Of a stretch of DNA of 64,000 nt, positions 8,202 to 17,365 are shown piece after piece. Position 1 is the stretch's first letter. Each line of letters starts with the position of its first letter. The translations under genes were made by a program, and so were the position numbers. The notes under the pieces were generated by a model. That model was not told where the DNA came from. It did no database searches and was given only the letters and a program-made list of their open reading frames with translations. Source of the DNA: Paenibacillus sp. J5C2022 (GTDB taxonomy: Bacteria > Bacillota > Bacilli > Paenibacillales > Paenibacillaceae). The stretch spans positions 1-64,000 of the forward strand of contig NZ_JAOQJC010000024.1 of NCBI RefSeq assembly GCF_025567625.1, written 5' to 3'.

Positions 8202-9790
8202 CTTCGTTCCATCCCCCTTGTTTTCATCTCTTCGGCGAACCGTTCGCTGTATTGCATCGCCTTCCATAACGCTTTTGCCTTGCTTAGCGACTCCCTGTAT
8301 TCCCGCTCCGGATCGGAATCGATGACGATCCCTGCGCCGGCTTGAATGTGGACAAGCCCGTCCCGGACAGCCATCGTTCTAATAATTATATTAAATTCCA
8401 TATCGCCATTATAGTCAATCCAGCCCATCGATCCCGTATAAGGGCCGCGCCTGACCGGCTCCAGCTCCTCTATGATCTCCATTGTGCGGATTTTTGGCGC
8501 TCCCGTAATCGTACCGCCCGGGAAGGTCGCGGCAATGACATCGAAGGCGTCCCCGCCCTCGGCAAGCGTTCCTTCCACCTGCGAGACCAGATGCATCACA
8601 TGAGAGTAGCGCTCGATGACCATCAGCTCCTTCACCTCCACCGATCCGTAAGCGGAGATGCGCCCCAGATCGTTGCGCTCCAAGTCCACGAGCATAATAT
8701 GCTCCGCCCGTTCCTTCTCATTGCTCCGCAGCTCCTCGATGAACCGGGCTTCCTCTTCTTCCGTACGTCCCCGCCTGCGCGTTCCCGCGATCGGCCTCGC
8801 TGCCAGACGGCCATCGGTCAGCTTCACCAGAAGCTCGGGAGATGCGGATACAAGCTGGAAGTCCGGACAACGCAAAAATCCCATATACGGCGATGGATTG
8901 AACAGCCTGAGCCATTCATACAGCTCTTCCGGCGGTATGGCTGTTCGGCGGCTCTGCCGCTGCGACAGATTCACCTGAAAGACGTCGCCTTGTCCGATAT
9001 AGCGCTGTATGGACCTGACCGCATCCATGAACGCCTCCTTGCGGAACGGAGAACGTATGCCAGGCATGCTCTCAATATCGATATGGAGCGTATCCTGCTC
9101 CATAAGCGCGCACCTGTCCCTTCTCATCTCCCTGGCTCTGGCGACTGCGCGTTCCTCCTCGAACCAGGTAAGCCAATAGTCGGACATGCCCTCCGATCGA
9201 GACATCGCCCGCTCATAGGCCACTCGAACGGCAGCTTCGGACATGTCCGGACTTACTGGGCTATGAACGACGCAATATACGATTCCCTTCTCATGATCCA
9301 CTATCCATAGCTCGTTCATGCGCAAGAACAGATAGTCCGGCAAGTCCGTATCATCTTCGGCCAGCTCCGGCAGCCGCTCAATCGTCCGTGCGATATCGTA
9401 GCCCCAGAACCCCGCGCATCCTCCCAGCCAGCGCGGTCCTTCGGCCAACCGAGGTCCCCTGGAGAAGCCCAGCCACTCTCTCACCACTTCCAGAGGCTTG
9501 CCCGTCCACTTCCGCTTCTCGCCGCTCCGCTCCTGAAGACCGGCGAATGAGACCGATTCGGCCTCCAGCCCCTTCCCTCTAATGACGCCGTCCGGATGAA
9601 GGCCTAAATACGTATACCGTCCACTCTTGCCGCTCTCCAGCACGAACGAGTAGGGGGAAGCATCCTGCCACGCCTCCTCCCATGACGCTATGGAGCCCGC
9701 TCCTTCCAATGGCAGCTCCTTCAGCAACGGCAACGTCGTATATATGCCTTCGGCGTGCCACCGAGCCCATTGCTCCCAAGCGGTGACCAT
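8198..9790 (-). CDS. pabB: Aminodeoxychorismate synthase component I
   Basis: A 530-residue chorismate-binding enzyme that aminates chorismate using ammonia from PabA. The C-terminal catalytic half has the typical GDVFQVNLSQR, SPELLVKL, PIAGTRRRG and ATFPGGTITGAPK segments. The N-terminal half is the anthranilate-synthase-I-like regulatory domain. The ATG at 9790 is preferred, with GGGGG about nine bases upstream; a TTG at 9799 and a GTG at 9793 are in frame. It is the first gene of pabBAC-folPBK-yazB-dusB. Confidence 0.94.
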   Translation of the reverse strand: MVTAWEQWARWHAEGIYTTLPLLKELPLEGAGSIASWEEAWQDASPYSFVLESGKSGRYTYLGLHPDGVIRGKGLEAESVSFAGLQERSGEKRKWTGKPLEVVREWLGFSRGPRLAEGPRWLGGCAGFWGYDIARTIERLPELAEDDTDLPDYLFLRMNELWIVDHEKGIVYCVVHSPVSPDMSEAAVRVAYERAMSRSEGMSDYWLTWFEEERAVARAREMRRDRCALMEQDTLHIDIESMPGIRSPFRKEAFMDAVRSIQRYIGQGDVFQVNLSQRQSRRTAIPPEELYEWLRLFNPSPYMGFLRCPDFQLVSASPELLVKLTDGRLAARPIAGTRRRGRTEEEEARFIEELRSNEKERAEHIMLVDLERNDLGRISAYGSVEVKELMVIERYSHVMHLVSQVEGTLAEGGDAFDVIAATFPGGTITGAPKIRTMEIIEELEPVRRGPYTGSMGWIDYNGDMEFNIIIRTMAVRDGLVHIQAGAGIVIDSDPEREYRESLSKAKALWKAMQYSERFAEEMKTRGMERR

Positions 9791-9826
9791 CACCTTCAAC
9801 CCCCGATCATGTTGTTTGTTTCGCTA

Positions 9827-9846
9827 AGTATACAGAATCGCGGGAC
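9827..9846 (-). promoter_or_regulatory. Probable promoter of the pab-fol operon
   Basis: Minus strand -10 TATACT (9827-9832) about 30 bases before pabB. The -35 region would fall in the T-rich tail of the cysK terminator (TTTTCTTTTG), a poor match. The -10 is good, and a promoter is needed after the terminator. Confidence 0.4.
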
Positions 9847-9886
9847 AAAAGAAAAGCGCCCTCCACTCCGTAGAATGGAAGGCCCT
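9847..9886 (-). terminator. Terminator after cysK
   Basis: Minus strand hairpin GGGCCTTCCATTC against GAGTGGAGGGC with a TACG loop, followed by TTTTCTTTT. It starts about 12 bases after the cysK stop and separates cysK from the folate operon. Confidence 0.88.
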
Positions 9887-9897
9887 GTGCGTCGAAA

Positions 9898-10836
9898 TCA
9901 GTTTTCAAAGTTGAATAGAGGAGTGCTGAGATAACGCTCGCCGTTACTTGGCACAATGGCGACGACGCGCTTGCCTTTGCCCAGCTCCTTCGCCACCTTC
10001 AGTGCCGCATAGATCGCCGCGCCGGAGGAAATGCCGCATAGAATGCCCTCCTCCTTCGCCGCGCGGCGCGCATATTCGAAGGCATCTTCATTCTCTACCG
10101 TAATCACACCGTCATAGATTTCACGGTTCAAGATATCTGGCACAAAGTTTGCGCCGATCCCTTGAATTTTGTGCGGTCCCGGATTGCCGCCGGACAATAA
10201 CGGGGAAGCAGCCGGCTCTACAGCGTACACTTTGATGCCGTCGAAGTTCTGCTTCAGCACCTCTCCGGCGCCCGAGATCGTTCCGCCTGTGCCGATGCCT
10301 GCAATGAACGCATCCAGCTTGCCGTCCAGCGTGTTAATGGCCTCTACGATTTCCGGACCTGTCGTCTCGCGGTGGATTTTCACATTGGCCTGATTTTTGA
10401 ACTGCTGAGGCATGAAGTAGGAAGGATTCTCCTTAACAAGCTCTTCCGCCTTGCGAACCGCTCCGTTCATCCCTTCCGATCCTGGCGTCAGCACCAACTC
10501 CGCTCCATAAGCGCGAAGCAGATTGCGGCGCTCCACACTCATCGTCTCCGGCATCACCAGAATCGCCCGGTATCCTTTGGCCGCCGCCACAAGAGCGAGA
10601 CCGATGCCCGTATTGCCGCTTGTAGGCTCGACAAGGGTATCGCCCGGCTTTATCCGTCCTTCTTGCTCGGCAACCTCCACCATACTAATCGCAATTCTGT
10701 CCTTTACGCTGGCGCCGGGGTTTTGATATTCTAATTTCACATATATTTCAGCGCTGTCTTCTGGCACCAAACGATTGAGACGAACTAAAGGCGTATCTCC
10801 GATAAGTTCCGTAACACTCTGCACAATTCTGGCCAT
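9898..10836 (-). CDS. cysK: Cysteine synthase A (O-acetylserine sulfhydrylase)
   Basis: A 312-residue PLP enzyme that makes L-cysteine from O-acetylserine and sulfide. Lys45 in NPGASVKDR binds PLP. The asparagine loop TSGNTGIG and the glycine-rich GTGGTISG phosphate loop are present. Length and motifs are those of CysK rather than cystathionine synthase. It has its own promoter, with a candidate operator between promoter and ribosome binding site. It lies in the same place as in B. subtilis, between the parvulin gene and pabB. Confidence 0.95.
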   Translation of the reverse strand: MARIVQSVTELIGDTPLVRLNRLVPEDSAEIYVKLEYQNPGASVKDRIAISMVEVAEQEGRIKPGDTLVEPTSGNTGIGLALVAAAKGYRAILVMPETMSVERRNLLRAYGAELVLTPGSEGMNGAVRKAEELVKENPSYFMPQQFKNQANVKIHRETTGPEIVEAINTLDGKLDAFIAGIGTGGTISGAGEVLKQNFDGIKVYAVEPAASPLLSGGNPGPHKIQGIGANFVPDILNREIYDGVITVENEDAFEYARRAAKEEGILCGISSGAAIYAALKVAKELGKGKRVVAIVPSNGERYLSTPLFNFEN

Positions 10837-10855
10837 GAACGAAAGCCTCCCTATT

Positions 10856-10916
10856 CCGACTAAAATAGTTGGTTTTTATTAATTCCATCTTATCAATGTC
10901 AGAGTCTGGTTGTCAA
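10856..10916 (-). promoter_or_regulatory. cysK promoter and candidate CymR-type operator
   Basis: Minus strand -35 TTGACA (10911-10916), spacer 18, -10 TAAGAT (10887-10892). Between the start site and the ribosome binding site lies CCAACTA-TTT-TAGTCGG (10856-10872), an imperfect inverted repeat embedded in AT-rich sequence. Cysteine genes in Bacillales are repressed by the Rrf2-family regulator CymR, so this is a reasonable operator, but I assign it by position and symmetry only. Confidence 0.5.
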
Positions 10917-10964
10917 TAGCCTTCTTGGCGTACCTGACGGAACTTGCTCCGTGCCCTTGTCCCA

Positions 10965-11954
10965 TCATCTCATGACGACTGCGCCATGCTTCTGAAGCAG
11001 TTCCTCCTCCAGCTTCTGCATCGGCTTGGCCCGCTCCAGCGCCAGCTGCTTGCGGACGGCATCATGCATCCTGCGTCTGTTCATCTTCTCCGTCACGTTC
11101 CTTCCGGACAGCTGAACGATACAGTAGCCTTCGCTATCGCTCATTGCAATCGGTCCTGCTATCTCCGCCACTTCCATCTCTCTCGCCGCTTGGAGCATCG
11201 CTTCGTCGTAGAATGGATCGTCTGCTTCGATAATGCCAAGATCGCCGCCGCTGCCGGATGTGAACTCATCCAGCGAATACGCCGCTGCCAGCTCGGCGAA
11301 TGATTCGCCATCCGCCAAGCGCTCCATCAGCTCCAGCGCTTGCGCCTCCGTAGCCGTAACGATCCACTGCAGATGAAGCTGCCGCCGCGGCTCGAATTGC
11401 TCCGGATGCATGTCAATATACTGCTCCACTTCCTCGTCCGTGACGACAATATCCCGAATAATCAGCTTCTCCATGAGCAGGCGATACTTCACATCGCGCC
11501 TCACTTCCTGCTTCGACATGCCGAGCTGTTCCTTCATCACCATCAAGAACTGCTCTAGCGTATCATAGCCTTCCGCCGCGATGGCCAGTTCCCTGTCCAA
11601 CTCGTCATCCAATACGCGCAGGCCTGCCGCTTCCGCCTCCAGATCAATCGCATGACGCAGCAGCATGGAGCGAAGCACTTCATCGCCATGCTGTCTGTAC
11701 AGCTCTTCATCCAGCTGTTGCCGCGTAATAAGCGTATCGCCTACCTTGGCAACTGCCTCACCGGCATTATCCTGGGACTGGTCTGGGGAATCGTTGCCGC
11801 CAGGGCCATCTTCCGGCAACGATGGCGGCTCTGTCTGCATATTGCCTCTCAGAGCAGGCAGCGGCCATACCTTTACAATGACAGCCCCAGTCAGAGCAAT
11901 CATGCATACCGCCTGAACGATAACGACCGTCTTCAACCAATTATATCTTCTCAT
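10965..11954 (-). CDS. yacD: Membrane-anchored parvulin-type peptidyl-prolyl isomerase (YacD-like)
   Basis: A 329-residue protein. Residues 8-30 are a membrane anchor or uncleaved signal, then a Pro/Gly/Asp-rich linker (35-65). A SurA/PrsA-like helical chaperone region follows (VGDTLITRQQLDEELYRQHG onward), then a rotamase domain from about residue 190 (QLHLQWIVTATEAQALELM, with SGSGGDLGIIEA as the parvulin glycine turn). It would act outside the membrane in folding of exported proteins. There is no lipobox cysteine, so it differs from lipoprotein PrsA. It lies between hslO and cysK as B. subtilis yacD does. Confidence 0.85.
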   Translation of the reverse strand: MRRYNWLKTVVIVQAVCMIALTGAVIVKVWPLPALRGNMQTEPPSLPEDGPGGNDSPDQSQDNAGEAVAKVGDTLITRQQLDEELYRQHGDEVLRSMLLRHAIDLEAEAAGLRVLDDELDRELAIAAEGYDTLEQFLMVMKEQLGMSKQEVRRDVKYRLLMEKLIIRDIVVTDEEVEQYIDMHPEQFEPRRQLHLQWIVTATEAQALELMERLADGESFAELAAAYSLDEFTSGSGGDLGIIEADDPFYDEAMLQAAREMEVAEIAGPIAMSDSEGYCIVQLSGRNVTEKMNRRRMHDAVRKQLALERAKPMQKLEEELLQKHGAVVMR

Positions 11955-11971
11955 GGCACTCTCCCCTCCGC

Positions 11972-12877
11972 TTACGGGGATGTCTTCGATTGCGCTTGCT
12001 CCAGCAGCTCTTCCAGTTGCGGCTTGTCGAACGAATACTTCTCATTGCAGAAGTGGCATACGATCTCCGCATGTCCATCTTCTTCTATGATGCTCTTCAG
12101 CTCCTGTTCGCCAAGGTTGACCAGCATCTGAGCCACACGCTCATGGGAGCATTGGCAGCGGAAGCGAAGCTCCATCGTATCGTGAACGGTCAGTTCGCCT
12201 TCTCCGACAAGCCACTCCAGTATACTCTCCGGTGTCTCGCCCTGGTCCAGCAGCGACGTTACCGGCGGCATGGCGGCGACCGCCTGCTCCAGTCTCGTCA
12301 GATCATCATCGGCCAGGCCCGGCATTACCTGCACAATGAATCCTCCGGCATGGAGAACCGAATTGTCCGTATCGACCAGCACTCCGACTCCTACAGCGGA
12401 AGGCGTCTGCTCGGATACCGTGAAGTAATAGGTGAAATCCTCGCCCAGCTCGCCGGATATAATCGGACTGCTGCCGCGATATGGTTCCTTCAGGCCAAGA
12501 TCCTTAATGACGTGAATGTGTCCGCTCGTCCCTACCGCTCCAGCTACATCCAGCTTGCCCAGCGAATTGCTGGCGTGATGGGCTTGCGGATGATCGATAT
12601 AGCCGCGAAGGTCCCCGTCCGCATTCGCGTCGACGACTACCGCTCCGATCGGCCCGTCTCCCTTCACCTGGATCGTCAGCTTCTCATTGCCCTTCAGCAT
12701 CGCTCCCATCATCGCTCCGACCGCTGCCGTGCGTCCTAATGCAGCCGTTGCGGTCGGGAAGCTGTCTTGCCTGCGACGCATCTCCTCGACAAGGTTTGTC
12801 GTGCGTACCGCGAACAGGCGAAGCTTGCCGCCCCATGCTGTGCCGCGGACGAGTACGTCCTTCAAACCGTTATTCAT
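11972..12877 (-). CDS. hslO: Redox-regulated chaperone Hsp33
   Basis: A 301-residue holdase activated by oxidation. The C-terminal zinc switch shows CQC (RFRCQCSHERV) and CXXC (IVCHFCNEKYSF), the four cysteines that bind zinc when reduced. The N-terminal domain carries LVEEMRRRQ and TAALGRTA segments of the family. The start overlaps the coaX stop by four bases. The C-terminus is slightly longer than usual, with a Gln/Glu-rich tail. Confidence 0.95.
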   Translation of the reverse strand: MNNGLKDVLVRGTAWGGKLRLFAVRTTNLVEEMRRRQDSFPTATAALGRTAAVGAMMGAMLKGNEKLTIQVKGDGPIGAVVVDANADGDLRGYIDHPQAHHASNSLGKLDVAGAVGTSGHIHVIKDLGLKEPYRGSSPIISGELGEDFTYYFTVSEQTPSAVGVGVLVDTDNSVLHAGGFIVQVMPGLADDDLTRLEQAVAAMPPVTSLLDQGETPESILEWLVGEGELTVHDTMELRFRCQCSHERVAQMLVNLGEQELKSIIEEDGHAEIVCHFCNEKYSFDKPQLEELLEQAQSKTSP

Positions 12878-13650
12878 GATTGTCCCTCCTGATTTCGTTC
12901 ATAAATGATTCGCAACCCCTCCAGCGTCAACAGAGGGTCCACCTCTTGAATCGTGTCGGATTCCGCCGCAATCAGATCGGCCAGTCCGCCAGTCGCGATA
13001 ACACTAGGAGTTACCCCGAATTCCGATCGAATCCGATTGACGATACCATCCACCTGCCCCGCATAGCCGAATACGATGCCCGCTTGCATCGACGTCACCG
13101 GATTGCGGCCGATTACGCTCTTCGGCTTCACCAGCTCGATGCGCGGCAGCTTCGCAGCACGCTGATACAAGGCCTCTGTCGAAATGCCGATGCCCGGCAT
13201 AATCGCCCCTCCCAAATAGCTGCCGCTGGGATCAATATAATCGAAGGTAGTCGCCGTGCCGAAGTCTACAATGATCAACGGCGCCCCGTACTTCTCAATG
13301 CCGGCAACCGAGTTGACAATCCGGTCGGCGCCGACCTCTCTCGGATTTTCATAACGGATGTTCAATCCCGTCTTCACTCCCGGTCCTATGACGAGAGGGG
13401 CCTTCCGGATATACTTCAGACACAGCTGCTCAAGCGTTCGCATCAGGGGCGGAACAACGGAGGAAATAACGACGCCGTCAATGGATTCGATCGACACACC
13501 AGCGTAATGGAACAAATTATGGAGCGTCATGCCGTATTCGTCTGCCGTACTGGAACGGTTCGTGCTAAGCCGCCAATGATGCTGCAATTCACGATCCCTG
13601 TAGACCCCGATGACAATATTAGTATTGCCTACATCGATGACCAGAATCAT
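12874..13650 (-). CDS. coaX: Type III pantothenate kinase
   Basis: A 258-residue ASKHA-fold kinase for the first step of coenzyme A synthesis. Motifs: MILVIDVGNTNIVIGVY (phosphate 1 and catalytic Asp), GADRIVNSVAG (pantothenate side), and DFGTATTFDYI (phosphate 2). The start overlaps the nadC stop (ATGA), so it is read as part of the nad unit. In B. subtilis coaX follows ftsH directly; here nadABC and a transporter lie between. Confidence 0.95.
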   Translation of the reverse strand: MILVIDVGNTNIVIGVYRDRELQHHWRLSTNRSSTADEYGMTLHNLFHYAGVSIESIDGVVISSVVPPLMRTLEQLCLKYIRKAPLVIGPGVKTGLNIRYENPREVGADRIVNSVAGIEKYGAPLIIVDFGTATTFDYIDPSGSYLGGAIMPGIGISTEALYQRAAKLPRIELVKPKSVIGRNPVTSMQAGIVFGYAGQVDGIVNRIRSEFGVTPSVIATGGLADLIAAESDTIQEVDPLLTLEGLRIIYERNQEGQS

Positions 13651-14537
13651 TGTGGTCTCCCGCCCTTCTTCTCGTTCAGATCCAGACTGATATCAAGCGC
13701 CGGAACGGAGTAGGTCAATCCGCCCACCGATATCACATCCACTCCGGTCGAAGCGATGGCGTGAATCGTCTCCAGCGTGACGCCGCCCGAAGCTTCGGTC
13801 ATGATATGCGGCGCTCTCTCCTTAATGTAAGTGACCGCCCGCTTCATCAGCTCCGGCGTCATATTGTCCAGCATAATGATATCCGCTCCGCTGGCCAGCG
13901 CCTCCTCTACCTGACTTAACGATTCGGTCTCCACCTCGATCTTCATCGTATGAGGAATGCCTTCACGGGCAGCCTCTACAGCCGCGCTGATGCCTCCGGC
14001 CCCTTTAATGTGATTATCCTTGATCATCACGGCGTCATAGAGACCGAAGCGATGATTATATCCGCCTCCTACCCGCACGGCATACTTCTCCAACATGCGG
14101 AGGCCCGGTGTCGTCTTGCGCGTGTCGACAAGACGGGCAGGCACTCCCTGCAGCGCATCCACATAAGCACTTGTCTTCGTAGCGATGCCTGACAAGCGCT
14201 GCAGCAGATTCAGCGCCAGCCTCTCGCCCATCAGCAAGCTTCGCGTACTGCCCTCCACCTCGGCAAGCACCGTCCCATAGCTAACCTTGTCCCCATCCGC
14301 TACATGCGCATTGAATACGAGAGTGGGATCTACCGCCTGAAATACAAGACGGGCAACCGGAATGCCGGCTGCCAGGCCATTGTCCTTCATATGAATAATC
14401 GCTGTAGAGCGGGCGGAGGCGGGAATCGTCGTCTCCGCCGTCACATCTCCGCTTCCGATATCTTCCTCCAGCCAGCTCTTGATCTGCTTCCGCAACTGCT
14501 GCTGGCTATATCCGTCTGCCTTCCAATCAAGCATCAT
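13647..14537 (-). CDS. nadC: Nicotinate-nucleotide diphosphorylase (carboxylating)
   Basis: A 296-residue quinolinate phosphoribosyltransferase that makes nicotinate mononucleotide. Signatures: WLEEDIGSGDVTAE at the N-terminus, DTRKTTPGLRMLEKYAV, KDNHIKGAGG, and EVETESLSQVEEA in the barrel. It overlaps nadB by 11 bases and coaX by 4. It is the last step of the de novo NAD set encoded here. Confidence 0.95.
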   Translation of the reverse strand: MMLDWKADGYSQQQLRKQIKSWLEEDIGSGDVTAETTIPASARSTAIIHMKDNGLAAGIPVARLVFQAVDPTLVFNAHVADGDKVSYGTVLAEVEGSTRSLLMGERLALNLLQRLSGIATKTSAYVDALQGVPARLVDTRKTTPGLRMLEKYAVRVGGGYNHRFGLYDAVMIKDNHIKGAGGISAAVEAAREGIPHTMKIEVETESLSQVEEALASGADIIMLDNMTPELMKRAVTYIKERAPHIMTEASGGVTLETIHAIASTGVDVISVGGLTYSVPALDISLDLNEKKGGRPQ

Positions 14538-16140
14538 GAATACGCTCCTCCGTTATCCCTTCTGTACGATGCAGTATTGTATGCTTCCGCCATTCCAAGT
14601 CATCCTTCACGGGATAGTCCTCCCGGTAATGCGCGCCGCGGCTCTCCTCCCGCTTCAAGGCCGCTTCCGCCGTCAGCAGAGCGCAAGTCAGCATATTGGC
14701 GAATTCCAGCTCCTCCGGCTCAATCAGGATGGAATGGAAGATAGGCAGCTGGCGCTTCAATTCCTCCAGCCCTTTCCTCAAGCCCTTCTCATCGCGCTTC
14801 AGTCCAACGTAACGCACCATAATCTTCTGAAGCTTCAATCGCCGTTCCACAACCGCTTGCATGGAGACGCTGTCCCTCTCCTGTCCGCAAGAGATACGCG
14901 GCGTCACATTGAGCGCATGCAGCTCCTCAATCCGCTTCACGATCCGGCGCCCGAACACGATCGCCTCCGACAAGGAATTGCTTGCAAGCCGATTCGCTCC
15001 GTGCACACCCGTTGAAGACACTTCCCCGCAAGCGAACAGCCGTCCAATATTCGTCTCCCCGTTCAGATCCGTCCTGACGCCTCCCATCATATAGTGCATG
15101 GCGGGAGCAACAGGTATCCAATCCGTCGTCAGATCAAGTCCGTACTTCAGACAGTATTCGTAGATCGTCGGGAACCGGTGTCTGACCCTGTCGGCTGGCT
15201 CGTGCGTAATATCCAGATAGACGAACGTCGACTTCGTCTCCTCCATCTCGCTGACGATCGCACGGGCGACGATATCGCGCGGAGCCAGTTCCTGCAGCTC
15301 GTGATACCGCTCCATGAACCGTTCTCCCTTTATATTGCGCAGAATGGCGCCTTCGCCGCGCACCGCCTCCGATATGAGGAATCTGGGCGCTCCCGGATAA
15401 CACAGTGAGGTAGGATGGAATTGCAGGAACTCCATATCCCGGATATACGCCCCGGCCCGATAAGCCATCGCGATGCCGTCGCCGGTAGCCACTTCGGGAT
15501 TGGTCGTATAGCGATAGAGCTGACCCGTTCCTCCCGAGCATAGTATCGTAGCCTTGCCTCGCACGAATACCCGCTCGCCGTCCGGCTTCTGCACAATCGC
15601 GCCGCAGCACTCGCCATCCTGCGTCACCAGATCAATAGCGAAGTGCTCGTCCCACACTTCGATGCTGTCGCTTGCTACCGCCTTCTCTGACAATGCCCTC
15701 ACAATCTCGTAACCGGTCGCGTCGCCATTGGCATGCAATATGCGCCGCTGGCTATGCGCTCCTTCCTTCGTCAAGGCGAACTCGCCGTTCTCCTGATCGA
15801 ACTGCGTCCCCATTCCGATCAGGCTGCGTACGCCCTTCGGCCCCTCATGCACCAGCACATCGACGGCTTCTCCGGAGCATAAGCCCGCTCCCGCTATCAG
15901 CGTATCCTGCCGGTGATAGGCCGGCGAGTCCTCATCGGATGTAACTGCCGCTATGCCGCCTTGCGCATAGCGCGTATTGCTGTCCAGCAGCGACTTCTTC
16001 GTAATCATCAGCACCGAGTGGCGCTCGCTTGCCCTTATAGCGGTAAAAAGACCGGCAATGCCGGCCCCGATCACAATAACGTCTCTATCGATTACTTTGA
16101 GCTTGTCCAGCTCTATGTCTACTAGGTATCTTGGTATCAC
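14527..16140 (-). CDS. nadB: L-aspartate oxidase
   Basis: A 537-residue FAD enzyme that oxidises L-aspartate to iminoaspartate for NadA. The N-terminal FAD fold is seen as VIVIGAGIAGLFTAIRA, with LDSNTRYAQGGIAAV next, the active-site FHPTSLCYPG, and HGANRLASNSLSEA for FAD. The C-terminal three-helix domain follows. It starts 42 bases after nadA. The succinate dehydrogenase flavoprotein family is the only close alternative and is excluded by the nad context. Confidence 0.95.
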   Translation of the reverse strand: MIPRYLVDIELDKLKVIDRDVIVIGAGIAGLFTAIRASERHSVLMITKKSLLDSNTRYAQGGIAAVTSDEDSPAYHRQDTLIAGAGLCSGEAVDVLVHEGPKGVRSLIGMGTQFDQENGEFALTKEGAHSQRRILHANGDATGYEIVRALSEKAVASDSIEVWDEHFAIDLVTQDGECCGAIVQKPDGERVFVRGKATILCSGGTGQLYRYTTNPEVATGDGIAMAYRAGAYIRDMEFLQFHPTSLCYPGAPRFLISEAVRGEGAILRNIKGERFMERYHELQELAPRDIVARAIVSEMEETKSTFVYLDITHEPADRVRHRFPTIYEYCLKYGLDLTTDWIPVAPAMHYMMGGVRTDLNGETNIGRLFACGEVSSTGVHGANRLASNSLSEAIVFGRRIVKRIEELHALNVTPRISCGQERDSVSMQAVVERRLKLQKIMVRYVGLKRDEKGLRKGLEELKRQLPIFHSILIEPEELEFANMLTCALLTAEAALKREESRGAHYREDYPVKDDLEWRKHTILHRTEGITEERIHDA

Positions 16141-16182
16141 GACGGTTCCTCCACTTTCGCTTGAGCATGGGAGCAGCGCATG

Positions 16183-17121
16183 CTACTTCACCTGCAGCAT
16201 GCGCTCCAATGACAGACGTGCTTTCTCCGCTACTTGAGGCGGTACATAGATTTGAGGCTGCATCGTCTCCAGACATTTGACGAGCTTCTTCAAATTGTTC
16301 ACCTTCATATTGGGACAAACCAAATATTTCGAAGCGAAATGGAACTTCTTGTCCGGACTGTCCAGACGAAGCTGATACCCCGTTCCATCCTCCGTGCCTA
16401 CGATGAATTCCTGGCACTCCGAATCGCGGCAATATTTCAAGATAGCCGTAGTGCTGCCTACGAAATCGCCAAGCGCCACCACTTCGGGCCGGCATTCCGG
16501 ATGAACGACGAATTGTGCCTCCGGATACTTGGCCTTCATCTCCTCGACATCCTTTACGGTAAGCATGTCGTGCGTATTGCAGTAGCCTTCCCAGATGATC
16601 ATATTTTTGTCCGTATTCTGCTGCACATAATGACCCAGATTCTTATCCGGAACCCAGATGACATCTTGCCCCTCTACGGAATTGACGACCTTCACGGCAT
16701 TGGCCGACGTGCAGCAAATATCCGTCTCGGCTTTGATCTCCGCCGATGAATTAATATAAGTGACGACAGTGGCGCCGGGATGCTGCGCCTTCAGCTTGCG
16801 AAGACCCTCGACATTGACCATGTCGGCCATGGGACAACCCGCGCGCTCGTCGGGAATAATGACAGTCTTGTTCGGCGCCAATATTTTGGCGCTCTCGCCC
16901 ATGAAGTGAACGCCGCAGAATACGATGACATCCGCATCGGTCTGCGCAGCCTTCTGGGCCAGCAGGAAGGAATCCCCCCGGAAATCCGCAACCTCCTGAA
17001 TTTCATCTCGCTGATAATAATGAGCTAGAATAATGGCATTGCGTTCCTTCTTCAATTGCATTAGCCGTTCACGCAGTACGCGGTTCTGCTCCGCCTTGCG
17101 CTCCAGTGCCAGTGCTTCCAC
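16183..17121 (-). CDS. nadA: Quinolinate synthase
   Basis: A 312-residue 4Fe-4S enzyme condensing iminoaspartate with dihydroxyacetone phosphate. Cluster ligand segments appear as FCGVHFMGE, DICCTSANAVKVV and GTEDGTGY, with VHPECRPEVV in the active site. The start is GTG at 17121 with AAGAGGAGAGGA upstream. This is the first gene of nadABC-coaX. The leader is about 160 bases and holds a 9-bp inverted repeat. Confidence 0.94.
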   Translation of the reverse strand: MEALALERKAEQNRVLRERLMQLKKERNAIILAHYYQRDEIQEVADFRGDSFLLAQKAAQTDADVIVFCGVHFMGESAKILAPNKTVIIPDERAGCPMADMVNVEGLRKLKAQHPGATVVTYINSSAEIKAETDICCTSANAVKVVNSVEGQDVIWVPDKNLGHYVQQNTDKNMIIWEGYCNTHDMLTVKDVEEMKAKYPEAQFVVHPECRPEVVALGDFVGSTTAILKYCRDSECQEFIVGTEDGTGYQLRLDSPDKKFHFASKYLVCPNMKVNNLKKLVKCLETMQPQIYVPPQVAEKARLSLERMLQVK

Positions 17122-17206
17122 GTTAATCCTCTCCTCTTATGAGGGATGAGGACGATGTGTGAGAATAGTCACCTATCGCCCCATTCCATTGTATGGCGCT
17201 CGACCG

Positions 17207-17232
17207 AACTTTGTGAATTGATGCACAAAGTT
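17207..17232. repeat. 9-bp inverted repeat in the nadA leader
   Basis: AACTTTGTG and CACAAAGTT form a perfect 9-bp inverted repeat around an 8-base loop, midway in the nadA 5' UTR. There is no T-run, so it is not a terminator. It may be an operator for a dimeric repressor or an RNA hairpin. A second, shorter palindrome (TCAAG-T-CTTGA, near 17264-17274) lies closer to the promoter. Confidence 0.5.
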
Positions 17233-17289
17233 GCGTGGGCGTGCGCCTTTCGCTGCTTAGTCAAGACTTGATTCGTTTAATTAAGATTA

Positions 17290-17318
17290 AATTTACACTT
17301 GGCAGGAAGGTCTGTCAA
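17290..17318 (-). promoter_or_regulatory. Sigma-A promoter of nadABC-coaX
   Basis: Minus strand -35 TTGACA (17313-17318), spacer 17, -10 TAAATT (17290-17295). The flanks are AT-rich. It begins the nad unit 170 bases before nadA. Confidence 0.75.
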
Positions 17319-17365
17319 TGGATGAAAGGGCATTTCATAGCATTATTTCCCGATCGCAGCTCCCG

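Noticed and set aside
8342..9310. 322-codon open frame on the plus strand opposite pabB
   Set aside because: Antisense shadow; pabB motifs are complete on the other strand.
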